The notes: generated from the letters alone by a model not told the origin. Shown: positions 1 through 11,170, counted from the first letter of the stretch. The stretch is DNA of 64,000 bases from Amblyomma americanum (GCF_052857255.1 NC_135505.1:57593368-57657367), one strand, 5' to 3'. A program made the numbers and translations.

Positions 1-1550
1 GTATAATAGGGTAGGCTTGATGTGAAATAAACATTGTTCAAATTGGCGCTGGTTTCGTCTTTTTTGCCTTCTCTGTCACTGTTCGTCTTTTTAAGTACCG
101 CTACTATGTTAAGCACCAACGTTTATGACCTCTTGTAACACTCGGCATATAGCACAACGTTACGTGCGAGTTAAGAGCAGCTGTTTTGTAACTGAGCGCA
201 GCAATCGTGCAATCGTGGGTGCCCTAAAAAAAGATGCTGCCTCAATAAAATATTAGCAGCCAAGTGCTTTTACTGTAATATTATGCGTTTTGGACTACCA
301 GAGAATTCGATGATAGATGGGGCTACCTTTATACACCAACGAAGGCGCCTGTCTATCACAACGCCTCGCCGCCAGCTGATCCTTGTGTCAGCAGTGGATG
401 CACTCAACTCTCCTGTATAAAAGTCAGTTATGATGCTGCATAACAATTATTGCACTCGTACCATCCTGGTTCTAAAGCCTCCACTGCGCACTTCATCTTG
501 GCCACCCAAAGCCTTATGATGTATCGGACACGTGTAGTGATTGTATGAGCGCGGATGCACATGAGTGGTGCGCAGTATGTAGAGCGCTCTAGCTCGTGCC
601 TTTATATGCTATGCCCTCAATAAACGTGGTCCCATTCTTGTCCTTACCATGTTCCTGTAGGCGGCGTCTCCCCTGCCTGATACAATGAGGTCATTATGAG
701 GAAACGGAACGCTCGGTAAATTGCACGATACACATTTTTAAAAGAACTGACCCTAAAAAATCTGTTCCTGTGCGCCATCTGGGCTTGTAGAAAAACTCCT
801 GGAGCGCGGTTTCTAGGTACGCGCACCTTGTCGGGTTTACTGCTACAGAACAACCGGTAACCAGTGCACTATAACCGACAAGCGATCCACCGCTCACACT
901 GGAGGAGATGTGAGATCTCATTCGGTGCTACGTCGTCGAGCATCACGCTTACTCCTGCATTGCGCCTAGCGAAGCATTCCACAAAATCAAATCGCTAGTG
1001 CAAAGGCTAGAACCATTTACGATTTCGTGCTTGCGCGTTGGCCAGGCGAATTAAGGGTGCGCCACAGCCTGTGAGCGGGCGGTGTTCGCATGACCAGCTA
1101 TGAAAGCGTTAGCATTTTGTTATGCACAGCAGGCTGTTGAGGGCCCCCTGCAGCGAAAGACGCGCGAAAACGCGCTCACCTGCCTGGCAACAATCCTCTA
1201 GCTGTCATGAATTATTTACTGGCGGCTACACCTCACCTGACCACACTGTATATAGGAAGTATTCATGTGACATCATGGACACCATTTTGTAGTACAGCAC
1301 ACAGTTTCAGCGTTGCATGCCGAAGCCGACGGGGATAAGCCGGTTATACACGTGAGTTGCCTTTAGCCCTGCTACACTGGCGGCCGCTTTGACGTCACCG
1401 CTTACCCTCTATAGCATTTTATATAAGCTTATTTCTTGGAACGTTCTGTTTCTCACTTTTATCATCATTTGTATTTATTTCCTTCATCTCCGTACTGCTT
1501 GTCCACAGATATTTATTTTCAAGCCATGACCTCGGTATTCTATGTGCGGC
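1..1550. other. Anonymous DNA, no supported gene
   Basis: I see no convincing coding region; all open frames are short and lack recognisable motifs. A stretch around 410-640 has a TATAAAAG-like box near 415 and an AATAAA at 619-624, the spacing of an LTR promoter and polyadenylation region, but I found no partner LTR or internal domain, so this is only a suggestion. Confidence 0.4.
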
Positions 1551-1559
1551 TGACTTTTC

Positions 1560-1790
1560 TAGCCATAGCTACAATACGGTAGCATTTCGAGCCTTGAGCG
1601 CGGCGGCGCCGTGGTGGTGGATGCGGAGCAGCTGCCGGCGGCGTGATGCCGTGTCTGACACATAGTTGTACACGTGGTTGGTCACGTGACCAAGTTCCAC
1701 TATGCCAGCGGTAGCTATCGCGTCACTCCAGGTTTAACCAGAGCTAAACCACCGACAATTTTTTCCTGTTATTTTTCGCATAAAAAACAA
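1560..1790 (+). repeat. Dispersed repeat, copy 1
   Basis: This block matches 14,275-14,610 in the same orientation. Shared landmarks are GCATTTCGAGCCTT near the start, GGAGCAGCTGCCGGCGGC in the middle, CACGTGGTTGGTCA, and GTAGCTATCGCGTCACTC followed by an AGAGCTAAACCAC segment at the end. Order is broadly kept with local rearrangement. It has no ORF shared between the copies. Family unknown; probably a non-autonomous transposon or LINE/LTR fragment. Confidence 0.6.
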
Positions 1791-1828
1791 AACTGTCACC
1801 ACCAGAGGTTACCAATTTCATCCTTTAG

Positions 1829-2066
1829 CCGCCGCGCTGGCTTAGTGGTTATGGCGCTCGGCTGCTGACCCGAAAGCCGCGGGCTCGAACCCGGCCGCTG
1901 CGTTCGAATTTCGATGAAGGCGAAATTCTAGAGGCTCGTGTGCTGTGCGATTTCAGAGCACGTTAAGAAACCCCAAGTGATTGAAATTTCCGCAGCCCTT
2001 CACTACGGCGTCTCTCACAGCCTGAGTCGCTTTGGGACGTTAAACCTCCATAAAACAAACCAAACT
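1829..2066 (+). mobile_element. tRNA-derived SINE (tick Ruka-like), copy 1
   Basis: The head looks like a tRNA gene with an RNA polymerase III box A (TGGCTTAGTGG, 1838-1848) and box B (GGCTCGAACCC, 1882-1892). The body contains a TTTCGATGAAGG-type segment and ends in the GGGACGTTAAACC tail also found at 10,932-11,170. Length of about 240 bp fits a tRNA-type SINE. It resembles the Ruka SINE family described from ixodid ticks; the family assignment rests on memory of its general structure. Such elements are transcribed by polymerase III and mobilised by LINE reverse transcriptase. A tRNA finder may report the head as a tRNA pseudogene. Confidence 0.8.
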
Positions 2067-3055
2067 GTTCCCTCCGGTGGTCTTTGCTGTCACGCCGCCT
2101 CAAGTGCAGAGTGAGACCAAAACACTTATCGCATGTTCTTATCAGTATATCTCTTTGCCAATATATCAGGACCAAAATGGCAACCCGTCATGCATATCAG
2201 CCATTCTAGGTAACGATCGATGATATGCAACCATCAAACGCAGGAGGGTAGGGCGACAATGCGGTTACCAACATGGCTGTGTTTGCCGCAGGTGGAGAAA
2301 GCGCTGGATCAATCAGTGGGCCGCAGGGAGAGCTGCCCAAAGCAGGCTAACTTGAGAGTCGCTGGAAGAATGCATAGTACCGCGATCCTCCTCTGTCCAC
2401 TACCGGATTTTGAGGCTTCATGGCTGCCCCTGACTGGCGCTCCCAGCACTGCAATCGCATCCGTGCTTCCCGGTGTACCCTGTGACTTATCCAGTGACTC
2501 TAACTAAAACCTCGGTAAGACAGCAGGTGAAAAGCTGCTAAAATACGCCCTGAACCGTAGTACGACCTGGCCGACTGTTCCAACTATACGAACAGTTAGG
2601 CAGCGTGAATTATTACACATCAGTCTCAGCTGTTACACATGCTACCAAGGGGCCGTGTTTTACAGGGCTCCGTCATGCGTTATTAAATTAGGTTCATTTG
2701 GACCTTTGACATTGATTACTATTGTACAGTGACTTAGCTGCGCCTTTAAAACGTCCCTGGTAAGCGACCAGAACATTGGCTCTTTGGCGACCGTACATCG
2801 CCATTGGCTGCATATCGCAGCCAATGCGAGGACCCGTTTCTATGCGAGGACCCGCTATCTTCTGATTTGTGTGGTTCGGGGTATGCTGCGTTTGGCTGAC
2901 GCTGGCTTTAATCCAAACGAATTAGAAAATTAACAGCATTTAACACAGATCCTTATTGAACATGGTCCTTGGTCGTACAAATTATGTAATGTTCGCCGAT
3001 ATCAGTTTTTGAAGAAAGTAATGCAGCACAACATTTTAAGACGAGGAAACAGAAA
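2067..3055. other. Anonymous DNA, no supported gene
   Basis: Only short ORFs without recognisable motifs are present, the longest a 95-codon frame at 2220-2507 that I cannot assign. No tRNA, repeat array or LTR structure is visible. Confidence 0.4.
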
Positions 3056-3059
3056 AAAA

Positions 3060-3445
3060 CGTGAGGGGACGGGCGCTGACTCCAACAGTTTTTATTGAAG
3101 GAGACATGTTAATTTATACAGGATGAAGTTACTCAGCGCATGTCCATCCACGAAGGTAGGAAAAAAAACATAAACTTACAATTTTAAGGAGCCCAAAGTG
3201 GGTATCCTCCAATATTTATTAATCTGTATATACTAGCTCTCAGAGAGGCTGATGCCGTTCTGAAGAACGTGTCACCTCCTTTCTTGTTAGAAACCTTTCT
3301 GAGAACTAGTGAGCTATTCTGTCATTATTTCTACTTAAGATTTTGATTCCGTTATTTCGTGGCTCCCAGTTAAGATCGTTCTCATTCTTGAAATTGAGAG
3401 CGGCAGTTGGAGGGTAGATTTTGGTACGGGTCTGAAACGTTATCT
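3060..3445 (-). pseudogene. Penelope-like element 3' end (GIY-YIG tail and 3' UTR), inverted copy
   Basis: Read on the minus strand this gives the end of a Penelope-like polyprotein: a segment equivalent to DNVSDPYQNLPALCRSC of the plus-strand copy, then NGIKILSRNNDRIA, the post-GIY-YIG helix of these elements, then a 3' UTR ending with a TTCAATAAAA polyadenylation-type signal. It mirrors 3,900-4,290: the TACGGGTCTGAAAC motif at about 3,424-3,437 is the reverse complement of one near 3,930-3,945. Stops interrupt the frame. Penelope-like elements often carry partial inverted copies at one end, so this may be part of one insertion rather than two. Confidence 0.6.
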
Positions 3446-3456
3446 AGCGATCGTTT

Positions 3457-4290
3457 ATGTTCTCTGGCACGTTCGATGATACAGTAGCCTGTTTTCCCGA
3501 CGTACAATTTGCAATTTTAAAGGGGATTTCACAGACCACACCCATGGCACACCGCACGTACAGCTTCGTGTGTTTGATTGCGCAGTGGGAACCTGCAGAG
3601 GCGCTCTTAGAAAAAAATAAGGAGGGAGCAAAGAAAGCAGTGAGACAAGAACGTAACAGCGCAAAGCAAGTGGTGCAACGCTACATCCATAGGGTGTCCC
3701 ACAACTTGAAAAGGTAGGGAACAAGAACAGCGTGCCGCTGGTCTTCTCGACGCCAAATAAATTCGCCAAGGCGTGCCCCATAGTCAGCACACGAAGCCGC
3801 ACGTAAGGTGAGGTGTGCTAAAAGTGTGGTCCATGAGATCCCCCTTTTATGTGGCAAAGTTTATGTGCGGAAAACTAGCTGCTGTGTTAACGAACGTCCA
3901 AGGGATCATGAGCGACTACTAGATAATGTTTCAGACCCGTACCAGAACCTACCCGCCCTATGCCGCTCTTGCAAAGATGAAAACGATCATAACTGTTAGC
4001 CACTAATTGTTGGAATCAAAATTCTAAGTCGAAGTTAGTACAGATCAGCTCTTGAATTATTAGAAGCGTTATTCTTATGGAAAGAGGCGACACGTGTGCC
4101 AGCGCCACGAGCGAGAGAATTGAGATTAATAAATAAGCGATAATATGCAGTCTGCTCTCCTCAATCTACTAGATTTGTGTTTTTTCTACCGTCATCACTG
4201 CGCATGTTCTGTACCTTCAATCTGTATAATGTTAACATGTGTTCTTCAATAAAACACTGCTTGGAGCATTGCGCCCGTCCTGTCAAGTTC
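3457..4290 (+). pseudogene. Penelope-like retroelement C-terminus with GIY-YIG endonuclease domain (degenerate)
   Basis: Three frames together resemble the C-terminal third of Penelope-like reverse transcriptases. The first (3457-3717) ends in RYIHRVSHNLKR; the next frame reads VPLVFSTPNKFAKACPIVST (about 3,732-3,795); the third (3808-3999) contains CGKVYVRKTSCCVNER and LPALCRSC, matching the family's CGKVYIGQTGRCVN-type GIY-YIG core and its Cys-containing tail. In active members the GIY-YIG domain nicks target DNA. At least two frameshifts plus loss of the expected G-Q-T motif (here RKT) make it inactive. A 3' UTR with TTCAATAAAA follows near 4,246-4,256. The reverse transcriptase catalytic core is absent. 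Confidence 0.75.
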
Positions 4291-4309
4291 TTGCTAGGTC
4301 CTCGTCTTA

Positions 4310-5260
4310 AAATGTAACGCTAGACTGCTTTTTGATAAACAATGCATAACCAACTGGGCAGGAAGCGTGTTTTTGTTTTTCAGGTAAGATGAGGCCCGAG
4401 ATTGATCTGATTTTTTTCCTGAACAAAGCCAACTGACTTGGCACAATCAAAGCAAATATAAAACCGTGGCTGAAGCTACCTTCTTCTGGGCCTAAAGAAT
4501 ACCATATAAAGATGAAAATTACACCTACTGTCGCTGGGCAAGCATTGCCTTCAACGCCAGGGAGCGGAGGTGCAACGCCACATCTGAAAAGAAAAGTGAT
4601 ATTCTCTGCGTGAGGACGCGAACGAGAAATAGCCTCTTGCTCTGATGTCCAATTCCGTCTCATCTGCGGCGGCGACTGGCGTACCATTAACCAATAATTA
4701 TTAAAATCATGCAAAAAGCTGACTACACTATCTGAAGACGCACCTGTTGGATTTCAAAGTCCTATTCTCTTTCCTTAAAGTGCCTCCTTTCCTTTATTGT
4801 TCGAAGAACATGCCCATCCGTTTTCTTTTCCTTGCACACTCCGCGGATTGTATATGTGTAAACGCTTATAACTTGAGCTTGCCGGAAAATGTATAATTGC
4901 TGACTATAAATCAAATTCAGCATCGCCGAATGTAGCACAAAACCTCTAGCATAATTGCTTGCTATGTTTGCGGGCTATGTAACGTATGCGGATACGCTAG
5001 TGGCCAAAAAATTTTAATTGTGCCCTGGAAATTGTATCACTCATGCGGTCTTCCTATTGGAAATTAGGATACAAGAGTTTCACTGGCTGCTGTTTCAAGC
5101 GACGTGCATGCTACTCCCTTTTTTCTCTTGCCTACCTCATAAATACCTTCTTTATATATCTTTGAAGTGTACAAAATCTAATTTAAGGTTCGCCGTTGCC
5201 ATTAAGGTTCTCTCCGCCGAAAAGAGTGCTCTGAGGGCAGGCACAAAGGTTGCACAGTTT
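4310..5260. other. Anonymous DNA, no supported gene
   Basis: A 135-codon minus-strand frame (4714-4307) and an 87-codon plus-strand frame (5018-5281) are open, but neither shows a motif or sensible domain. They could be chance. Confidence 0.35.
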
Positions 5261-5263
5261 ACA

Positions 5264-5331
5264 TTTCAGAACTATTTATGAGATGCGATCTTAAATATTT
5301 CTGAACCATTTATGAGATGCGATCTTAAATT
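5264..5331 (+). repeat. Two-unit 34-bp tandem repeat
   Basis: Two adjacent 34-bp units begin at 5264 and 5298 and share TTTATGAGATGCGATCTTAA, with small differences at the start of each unit. Confidence 0.85.
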
Positions 5332-5379
5332 TTGGTTGCTTAGAAGTGCTCACCTATTCTTTATCACTAACAGAGTTTC

Positions 5380-6310
5380 ATCTGTAACAGATCAAGCACC
5401 TCGGAATCACGAAAAGAAGTGACGCTAGATGAGAGTATTTCCATATAGGATATCTTCATTGTTCGCAATGGGAGGCCAAGCAGTTCTCGGTTTGGAGGCA
5501 TGCTATACCCTTGGTCTGTTATCCCGACAACTCCACAGTGTATGGCAAAGCAGTTTGGAAGAAGTTGCACATGAATTTCGCCACCTCTTTTCTTGTATAG
5601 GCTGTGTGCAGCGCCGCTACCGTATGGTTCTTCATGACGGTACACGCCCAGTCGTCCAGCCGGCGCTATCTCTACCACTGGCCCTGAAAGAACAGCTACG
5701 AGAGGAGCTGGAGCGCATGGAGCTTGGAGGCATTATCGCCAGACTAACCAAGCCCACAGACTGTGTAAACCCTCTCCTCATAGTACGTAAGAAGGACGGT
5801 AAAATTGGAGTCTGCATGGTCGCCAGTAGAACAAACGAGTCCATTAAAATAGAGTATTACGAAATGCCTATATGTTACGACTTAGAGGCTGAACTTGTGC
5901 GAGCAAAGCTGTTCACGCGCTTAGACGTGAACTCAGTATTCTATGAAATTCCGCTTCACGAAGAAACTTCCAGCATCTCCACGTTCGCAACACCGTTTGG
6001 CCGATATGGTTTCGTTCAATTGCCCTTCGGCAACTCGCCGGCATCCGAAGTATTACAAAAGACCTGAAACGATGTCTTCGAGGCATTGCCAGGAACGAAA
6101 GTTTATGTCGATGACATACTGTTGTGGGGTTCCTCACGAAAAGAACACGACGAACGGTTGAGGTCTGTGCTGAAGTCTGCAGAACGAGCAGGACTAACTT
6201 TCAACCATGCCAAATGTGTCGTCGCCGTGACAAAAATACACTTTCTAGGCGACCTAATTTCAGCAGAAGGCATCCGGCCCAGTCCCTCTCTGGTTCAATG
6301 CATGCTGTAG
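5380..6310 (+). pseudogene. pol: Ty3/gypsy retrotransposon pol: protease end and reverse transcriptase (decayed)
   Basis: The frame 5429-6067 opens with LGLEACYTLGLL, the C-terminal end of a retropepsin domain. The reverse transcriptase follows: a V-x-P primer-side region, LLIVRKKDGKIGVCMVAS (fingers), FTRLDVNSVFYEIPL (palm motif A, catalytic D kept) and FVQLPFGNSPAS. The next frame (6086-6310) has VYVDDILLWGSS, the catalytic YxDD box as VDD, and THAR-like FNHAKCVVAV with FLGDLISAEGI. A stop at 6065 and a frameshift separate the halves, so it is dead. Order and motifs fit the K02A2.6-like gypsy lineage. It continues into RNase H at 6347 and is 5'-truncated inside the protease. Confidence 0.85.
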
Positions 6311-6346
6311 GGGCCAGAGCCAAGCAATAAACTAGCCGCGCAAAGA

Positions 6347-6960
6347 ATGCTCGGTGTAGCAAATTATTCTGGGAAGTTTATTCCTACACTGGAAGACAGA
6401 ACAAAGCTTTTGAGAAGCATTATCAAGAAAGACGCTGTGTTTGACTGGACGCAAAATCACGCGGACGAGTGGCGTCAAGTGTGCAGCGCCTTGAGCGAAC
6501 AACCGCTGCTATCAGTGTTCGATCCGACGAGGGGAACCAAAGTTTCATGTGAAGGGTCATGCAACGGAGTAGGTGCCGCCCTTTTGCAGGACCACAACGG
6601 CACGTTGAAACCAGTTGCTTACGCGTCAAGAAGCCTCTCGGAAGCAGAAAAACGCTACTCCCAATTAGAAAAAAGAAACCCTGGCCATAACGTACGGCTG
6701 TGAAAAATTCAACCACTTTGTCTATGGCCGAAAAGTGATCATCGAGACTGACCATCGCCCTTTGATCGGAATCTATGAAAAAAGCTACCGGCGATATGCC
6801 CCCGCGACTGCAGTGCTTCTTCTTGAGATTGCGGACATCCGATTTCGACCTGCACTTCGTTCCAGGAAAGCAGCTCCTGCTCGCGGACATGTTGTTTCGA
6901 GCTTCCAGCAGTTGAGGAAGCGATGCCTTCAGCACCGATGACGTAGAGGTGCACGCCGTG
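6347..6960 (+). pseudogene. pol: Ty3/gypsy reverse transcriptase connection and RNase H domain (decayed)
   Basis: The first frame (6347-6703) gives LGVANYSGKFIPTLEDRTK, the gypsy connection region, then FDPTRGTKVSCEGSCNGVGA (RNase H first strand, with the usual catalytic Asp replaced), PVAYASRSLSEAEKRYSQLE (the conserved A-S-R-x-L motif and catalytic Glu). A frameshift near 6,690 moves to a frame reading KVIIETDHRPL (catalytic Asp present). It lies directly downstream of the RT relic and is clearly part of the same element. Confidence 0.85.
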
Positions 6961-7259
6961 AGTACGGTATCTTCACTAATCAGTGACTCAACATGAAAAC
7001 GTCTTGCTACTGAAACTGCCAGCGATAGTTACCTGAAAAAACGTGCTGAGAAACCTGAGAATGCATGAACCAGGAGATGGTCATTTGACTTCGCTTTTCT
7101 GAAATTTCCCACGTTAAAGATGTTCTGCTCAAGGGAAGCAAAGCCATCATTCCAAGTAGTATGAGGCGAGAGATTTTGCAAAGGATTCCCCAAGGTCACC
7201 AAGGTGCCAACAAGTGTAAGGCAAGGGCACACCATCTCGTCTTCTGGCCTAGCATGAAT

Positions 7260-8235
7260 TCTGAAATTGAGGCGCTAGCTCAGAATTGCGCAAGATTCAA
7301 AAATACATCTACCGTAAGCCAAAAGAACACCTCATGAAGCGCTCTGCACCTGACCAGCCTTGGTACCGTGTGAGAATCGACCTTTTTCACTACGGCGGAA
7401 AGGGCTACATGTGCGTTTACGACACAATCAAACTTCCCAGAGGTGGAATGTCTCGGCGACACTTCAGCCAGGAGGATCGTTGATGCAAGTAGAGCCATTT
7501 TCGCTCGTTACGGCATACCCATGGAAGTTGTTTAAGACAATGGTCCGAAGTTTTAAGCAGGGAATTTGCCGCGTTTTCGCGCGCATATAATTTCGAACAT
7601 ATCACCTCCAGTCCAGGATTCCCGCGCTCAAATGGCTAGCCGAAAAGGTGTTCAGGTGGTAAAGAGGCTGCTCAAGAAAACTACCGAAGCAAAGCGGTAT
7701 TTCTGGCTAGCACTTTTGGCTTGCAGGACTTCTCCTTTGGAGGGTGGACGGACACCAGCAGACATCCTTCAGGGCCGCAGGCTACCGACAACTCTGCGGA
7801 CAACCGACCTGGACCAGCCTACAAAGTCGTCAAGTATCCATAGCTTCAGTCCCCAGCGCGGCCGCTGTCGATGCTCAACTAAGGAGACGTCGTGAGAGTC
7901 CAAAGCGGTACATGGGCCACTAAAGCACAGGTCCTGAAATCGTCAACGTACCCCTGGTCCTCCCATGTGATGACGGAGGAGGGGCGGACCCTTCGGCGCT
8001 ATCGCAAACACCTGCTGCTGACAGGAGGAGCCGTCCGACTCGACTTCAGTCACGTCAACGATGTGGGGTAGCCGGAGTGCGTGAGTTCAAGTGTGCCCGT
8101 CAATGACGCAGCTAACAGCACCGCAGCAACCCTTGCCCTGCCGCACAATGTGCCTCCAACCCCAGCTCCACGGAGGTCGCAAAGGCAGACAAAAGCACCA
8201 CGAGGACTAGTATACGACCGGAACTTTTATTAGAT
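7260..8235 (+). pseudogene. pol: Ty3/gypsy integrase with C-terminal GPY-like region (decayed)
   Basis: Pieces in several frames follow integrase order: PWYRVRIDLFHYGGKGYMCV (catalytic core first strand, with D), a segment reading YGIPMEVV..DNGPKF (second catalytic D), KGVQVVKRLLKKTTEAKRYF (third catalytic position region), LACRTSPLEGGRTPADILQG, then from about 7,881 GDVVRVQSGTWATKAQVL and TLRRYRKHLLLTG, the C-terminal DNA-binding domain. The tail RRSQRQTKAPRGLVYDRNFY ends at a stop near 8,232. At least four frameshifts or stops are present. Between 6,960 and 7,260 the zinc-binding N-terminus is too decayed to delimit. Confidence 0.8.
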
Positions 8236-8360
8236 TTCTTCAGTTCTCTGCGCTCATATGTTCGCGTGTTACTTTCTGTTACGAGCTATAACGTCGCAAA
8301 ACTCTGTCATGGTCCATTTGTAATTAACGGCATAGTCTATTTCTTTTATTTCGCTGCAAC

Positions 8361-8475
8361 AAAAGAGGATGTATCGTATCATTCCTGGCTTCGAGCGACA
8401 AGCTGGTAATCCGATTGGGCGTTGCCCCATTTCAGTGTATAAAAGCGAGAGTGCAATAAACCTTGGGGGGTTCGT
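8361..8475 (+). mobile_element. Polypurine tract and truncated 3' LTR of the gypsy relic
   Basis: AAAAGAGGA at 8361-8369 is a plausible polypurine tract and TGTATCGTATC starts at 8370 as a typical LTR 5' end. Inside are a TATAAAAG box near 8,438 and AATAAA near 8,456, the U3/R arrangement. The LTR appears cut short where minus-strand gag-protease sequence begins at about 8,476. No matching 5' LTR was found. Confidence 0.55.
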
Positions 8476-8884
8476 GCCGTGGCACTGTGCGCAAGCTGGG
8501 ATTTAACGGCGGCCTTGGGTGCATATTTGCGTAGAGGGTAAACGGCAGCAGATTATCCTGACACCCCGTGTCCACTTTGTGCTCGACGGGCATACTCCCG
8601 ACCTTTGCCCTCACAGTCCAGTCTGCCTGGCTAGTCATGTTATTCATTGAGAGCATTTCAAAATCTTCTTCAGTACCTTGCAACTCGCCAACTTGAGTTT
8701 TCGTTCTGCGGCATTCGGCAAAGCGATTCTTCTTTCGACACGCCCGAATAATTTTTCCGAACGCTGGGCATTTTTTGCACTTCCACGATACAGACCTTCT
8801 TTTTGACTGGCTGATCGGATCGGCGCTGGTGTTCAGCAAATTTAATGTACTCCATAAAAAAGAGTTCAGCACGTTATTACACAA
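8476..8884 (-). pseudogene. gag-pro: Gypsy gag zinc knuckle and protease fragment, inverted relative to the adjacent pol
   Basis: The minus-strand frame holds a retroviral-type nucleocapsid remnant, CPAFGKIIRACRKKNRFAEC, which matches the C-P-A-F-G-x-x-C-x-x-C-x-x-x-N-H-F-A-x-x-C pattern of K02A2.6-like gag proteins (here N-R-F). A linker follows, then the protease active-site region VEHKVDTGCQDNLLP with the catalytic D-T-G intact, and a flap-side LYANMHPRPPLNPSL. It ends where the plus-strand pol relic would begin, so it may be the missing 5' half of that element after an inversion, or a separate insertion. Confidence 0.7.
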
Positions 8885-8889
8885 TCGTC

Positions 8890-10930
8890 TTCATTTTAAA
8901 TGCGCTAATCTCGATAAAGTGAAGCAGTGCGAATTAGCGACAGAGCCTACGCCATGACAAATATACATTACTGAGAGCTGAAAAAATGTGCTACACCCGT
9001 AACGCCTATCAGTTAAACGGACATGACCTCCCGGAAGTGACATCGATATTAAAGCCAACATTTTCGAAACAGTCTGAAATTTCCATACGATTCGTGTTCG
9101 AAAAAAAAAAAACAAAAATCATCGCCTGTCACCGCGTGCGAAATTTTAATCAACGCAGATGATTTTCCCGGTGCGAGACGCCAGAAGGCCTTGCGGCAAT
9201 TTTTTGGTTAACTGCATATTATGCGCACTCTATTTAAACGATCTCATGCCTATAATCAGCGGCGGTGTAGTGTGAATACACCTTTAGCCCGGCATGTAAA
9301 AAACATAAAAGTTATGGGAGTCATACAGTAGCTTTAAGAGTGCAAGAAAGCAGGTTTTTCGTCCAGTGCATATAAGACACGCCTTTAGCGTAGTGTATCG
9401 TGCTACCTTTGCTGGAGTACTTAGAGCCCGCGCGCCGTCAGTGCGCAAGTCGCCTCTGTGGCGCCAGATGGCGCCAGGTACCCAGCAGCTGCGCACACAC
9501 CTGCCGCATCAGCACCAATCAGCGCATGCGCACTGGTGATGGGTGGGCTCCTGGAACTGCGGTAACAATAGCATGGCACACGGTATGCTAAAGATGTCTA
9601 GTCCCAGCATCAAAGCGCACTCCTCTCTTAAGAGTCTTGATACACGTGACGCTGGGCATGGGGTCGCATTGTGCCTGTCTTCAAAATATAGAACAGTTGT
9701 AGAAACACAAAAAGGTAAAAAAGCATTCAGAGCTTTCTGTGGCAGGAAATTGTCTGATGCCGAATGGAATGCAGCCTTTGACTTTCTAAAGAGCTTCCGT
9801 AGTACCTCTCAAAGAATATACAATAACGCCACAGGCCCATGCATATGGCAAGCACTGGCAGCATTCTATAGTCCGAGGGCATCTGTTGACAGGAAGGTAG
9901 ATATTCAGAGTAAAAAAACTGTTTTTACGCTGGGCTGAAAGCGCTAGAAACTCGCTATAATGCAACGATGTGAAGAAATCCCTGAATCCGTGGTGAAAAA
10001 GGGTTCATTCCCCCCGGCAGAGAGCTCAAATGGTAGAAAAAAGGTACGTGAGGATACAGAAAGAGGTCGGCCACATTATGTACAAATTCCTTTAAGTTCT
10101 CTAAAGAAATAGGCCCGGTAGGGGTTCACAGGTAAGGCAAGTAGCCCTAGGTAGTCTGTAAAGCACAGCTACTAATGAAGGATTGTCTGGCGTTTTGAAA
10201 GCGAAAACTGAGAAACAATTTGTGGACCACTGAGGTCACTTGACATGCCATTGCACACTCAGAAGTAAGAAATTAGATGTTGGGAAGCATGGGCTGCCGT
10301 TTAGAGCACAATGAGAAGATCGCTATTATTTTAGGGAGTGTCGATAACTCTTTTTTAGACAAAATTCAGTGCTTGCAGCACACTGATATATTGCAACCAG
10401 GAAGAAGTTGAGGACTTATGCCCAACAGAATTGTGAGAGTTCCCAGTGCATGGAACCCTGCGGTTTTATTTTGCACAAATGATTTTTGAATTTGGGAATA
10501 TCTTCATAAGGAGAAACTTGTGGAGGGGAAGCTGGAGGTACAGGCAGGCATCAGAGTCCCAGCTTATGAAAAAAAATGGCTCTGCTTCTTGCCTGAGTGA
10601 CGCCTTGGAAACCACATTATGTTTGCTAGGTTGAATCGTGACCTTATAAAATCGCAGCACTGCTGAATGAAATGCAAATCCTCAAGTAAAATCTTCTCTT
10701 CAGAACAGAAGGCGACATTGTGAGGAAACTGCAAAATATGAATTTCACATCAAGCATGACAAAATTACCTGAAACCTGAGATTTCACAATGTTGTCACAA
10801 ATGCGGTGACAAGCGGTGAGCAAAGTTAATAGCTGACAACCATGCCAAACCAATGACTTCAGTATAATATGCTTATTCAGAGCTCCTTAACCACCAGATT
10901 CTCTCTGACTGCTTGAAACGGGCCGTTTTA
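8890..10930. other. Anonymous DNA, no supported gene
   Basis: A 131-codon plus-strand frame (9543-9938), with a Lys-rich segment and CIWQALAAFYSPRA near the end, is the longest ORF and matches nothing I recognise. A short minus-strand open stretch near 10,730-10,560 follows an AG acceptor-like site but has no identifiable domain. No repeat family was recognised. Confidence 0.35.
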
Positions 10931-10931
10931 A

Positions 10932-11170
10932 GCCGCCGCGGTGGCTGAGTGTTTATGGCGCTCGGCTGCCGGCCCGAAAGACGCTGGTTCGATCCCGGCC
11001 ATGGCGGTCGAGTTTCGATGGAGGATAAATTCTAGGGGCCCGTGTGCTGCGCGACGTCAGTGCACGTAAAAGAGCCAGAGGTGGTCGAAATTTCCGGAGC
11101 CCTTCACAACGGTGTCTCTCACAGATTGCGTCGCTTTGGGACGTTAAACCCGCATCAACCAAACGAAACC
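10932..11170 (+). mobile_element. tRNA-derived SINE (tick Ruka-like), copy 2
   Basis: Same family and orientation as 1829-2066. Box A is TGGCTGAGTGT (10,942-10,952) and box B is GGTTCGATCCC (10,986-10,996). The shared body includes TTTCGATGGAGG, GAAATTTCCGGAGCCCTTCA, and a GGGACGTTAAACC tail followed by an A/C-rich end. This copy keeps a more canonical box B. Target duplications are not clear. Confidence 0.82.

Noticed and set aside
1829..1900. tRNA gene at the head of the SINE
   Set aside because: Box A and box B are present but a complete cloverleaf with acceptor stem is not evident, and the sequence continues into a SINE body shared with 10,932-11,170.
9543..9938. 131-codon plus-strand ORF as a gene
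   Set aside because: No recognisable domain, no splice or promoter signals I could support; left as anonymous DNA.
10560..10740. Alternative second exon for the candidate secreted peptide near 10,735 on the minus strand
   Set aside because: An AG acceptor-like site is present, but in the required phase the frame ends soon and gives no Cys pattern; the site at 12,133 has a better pyrimidine tract.
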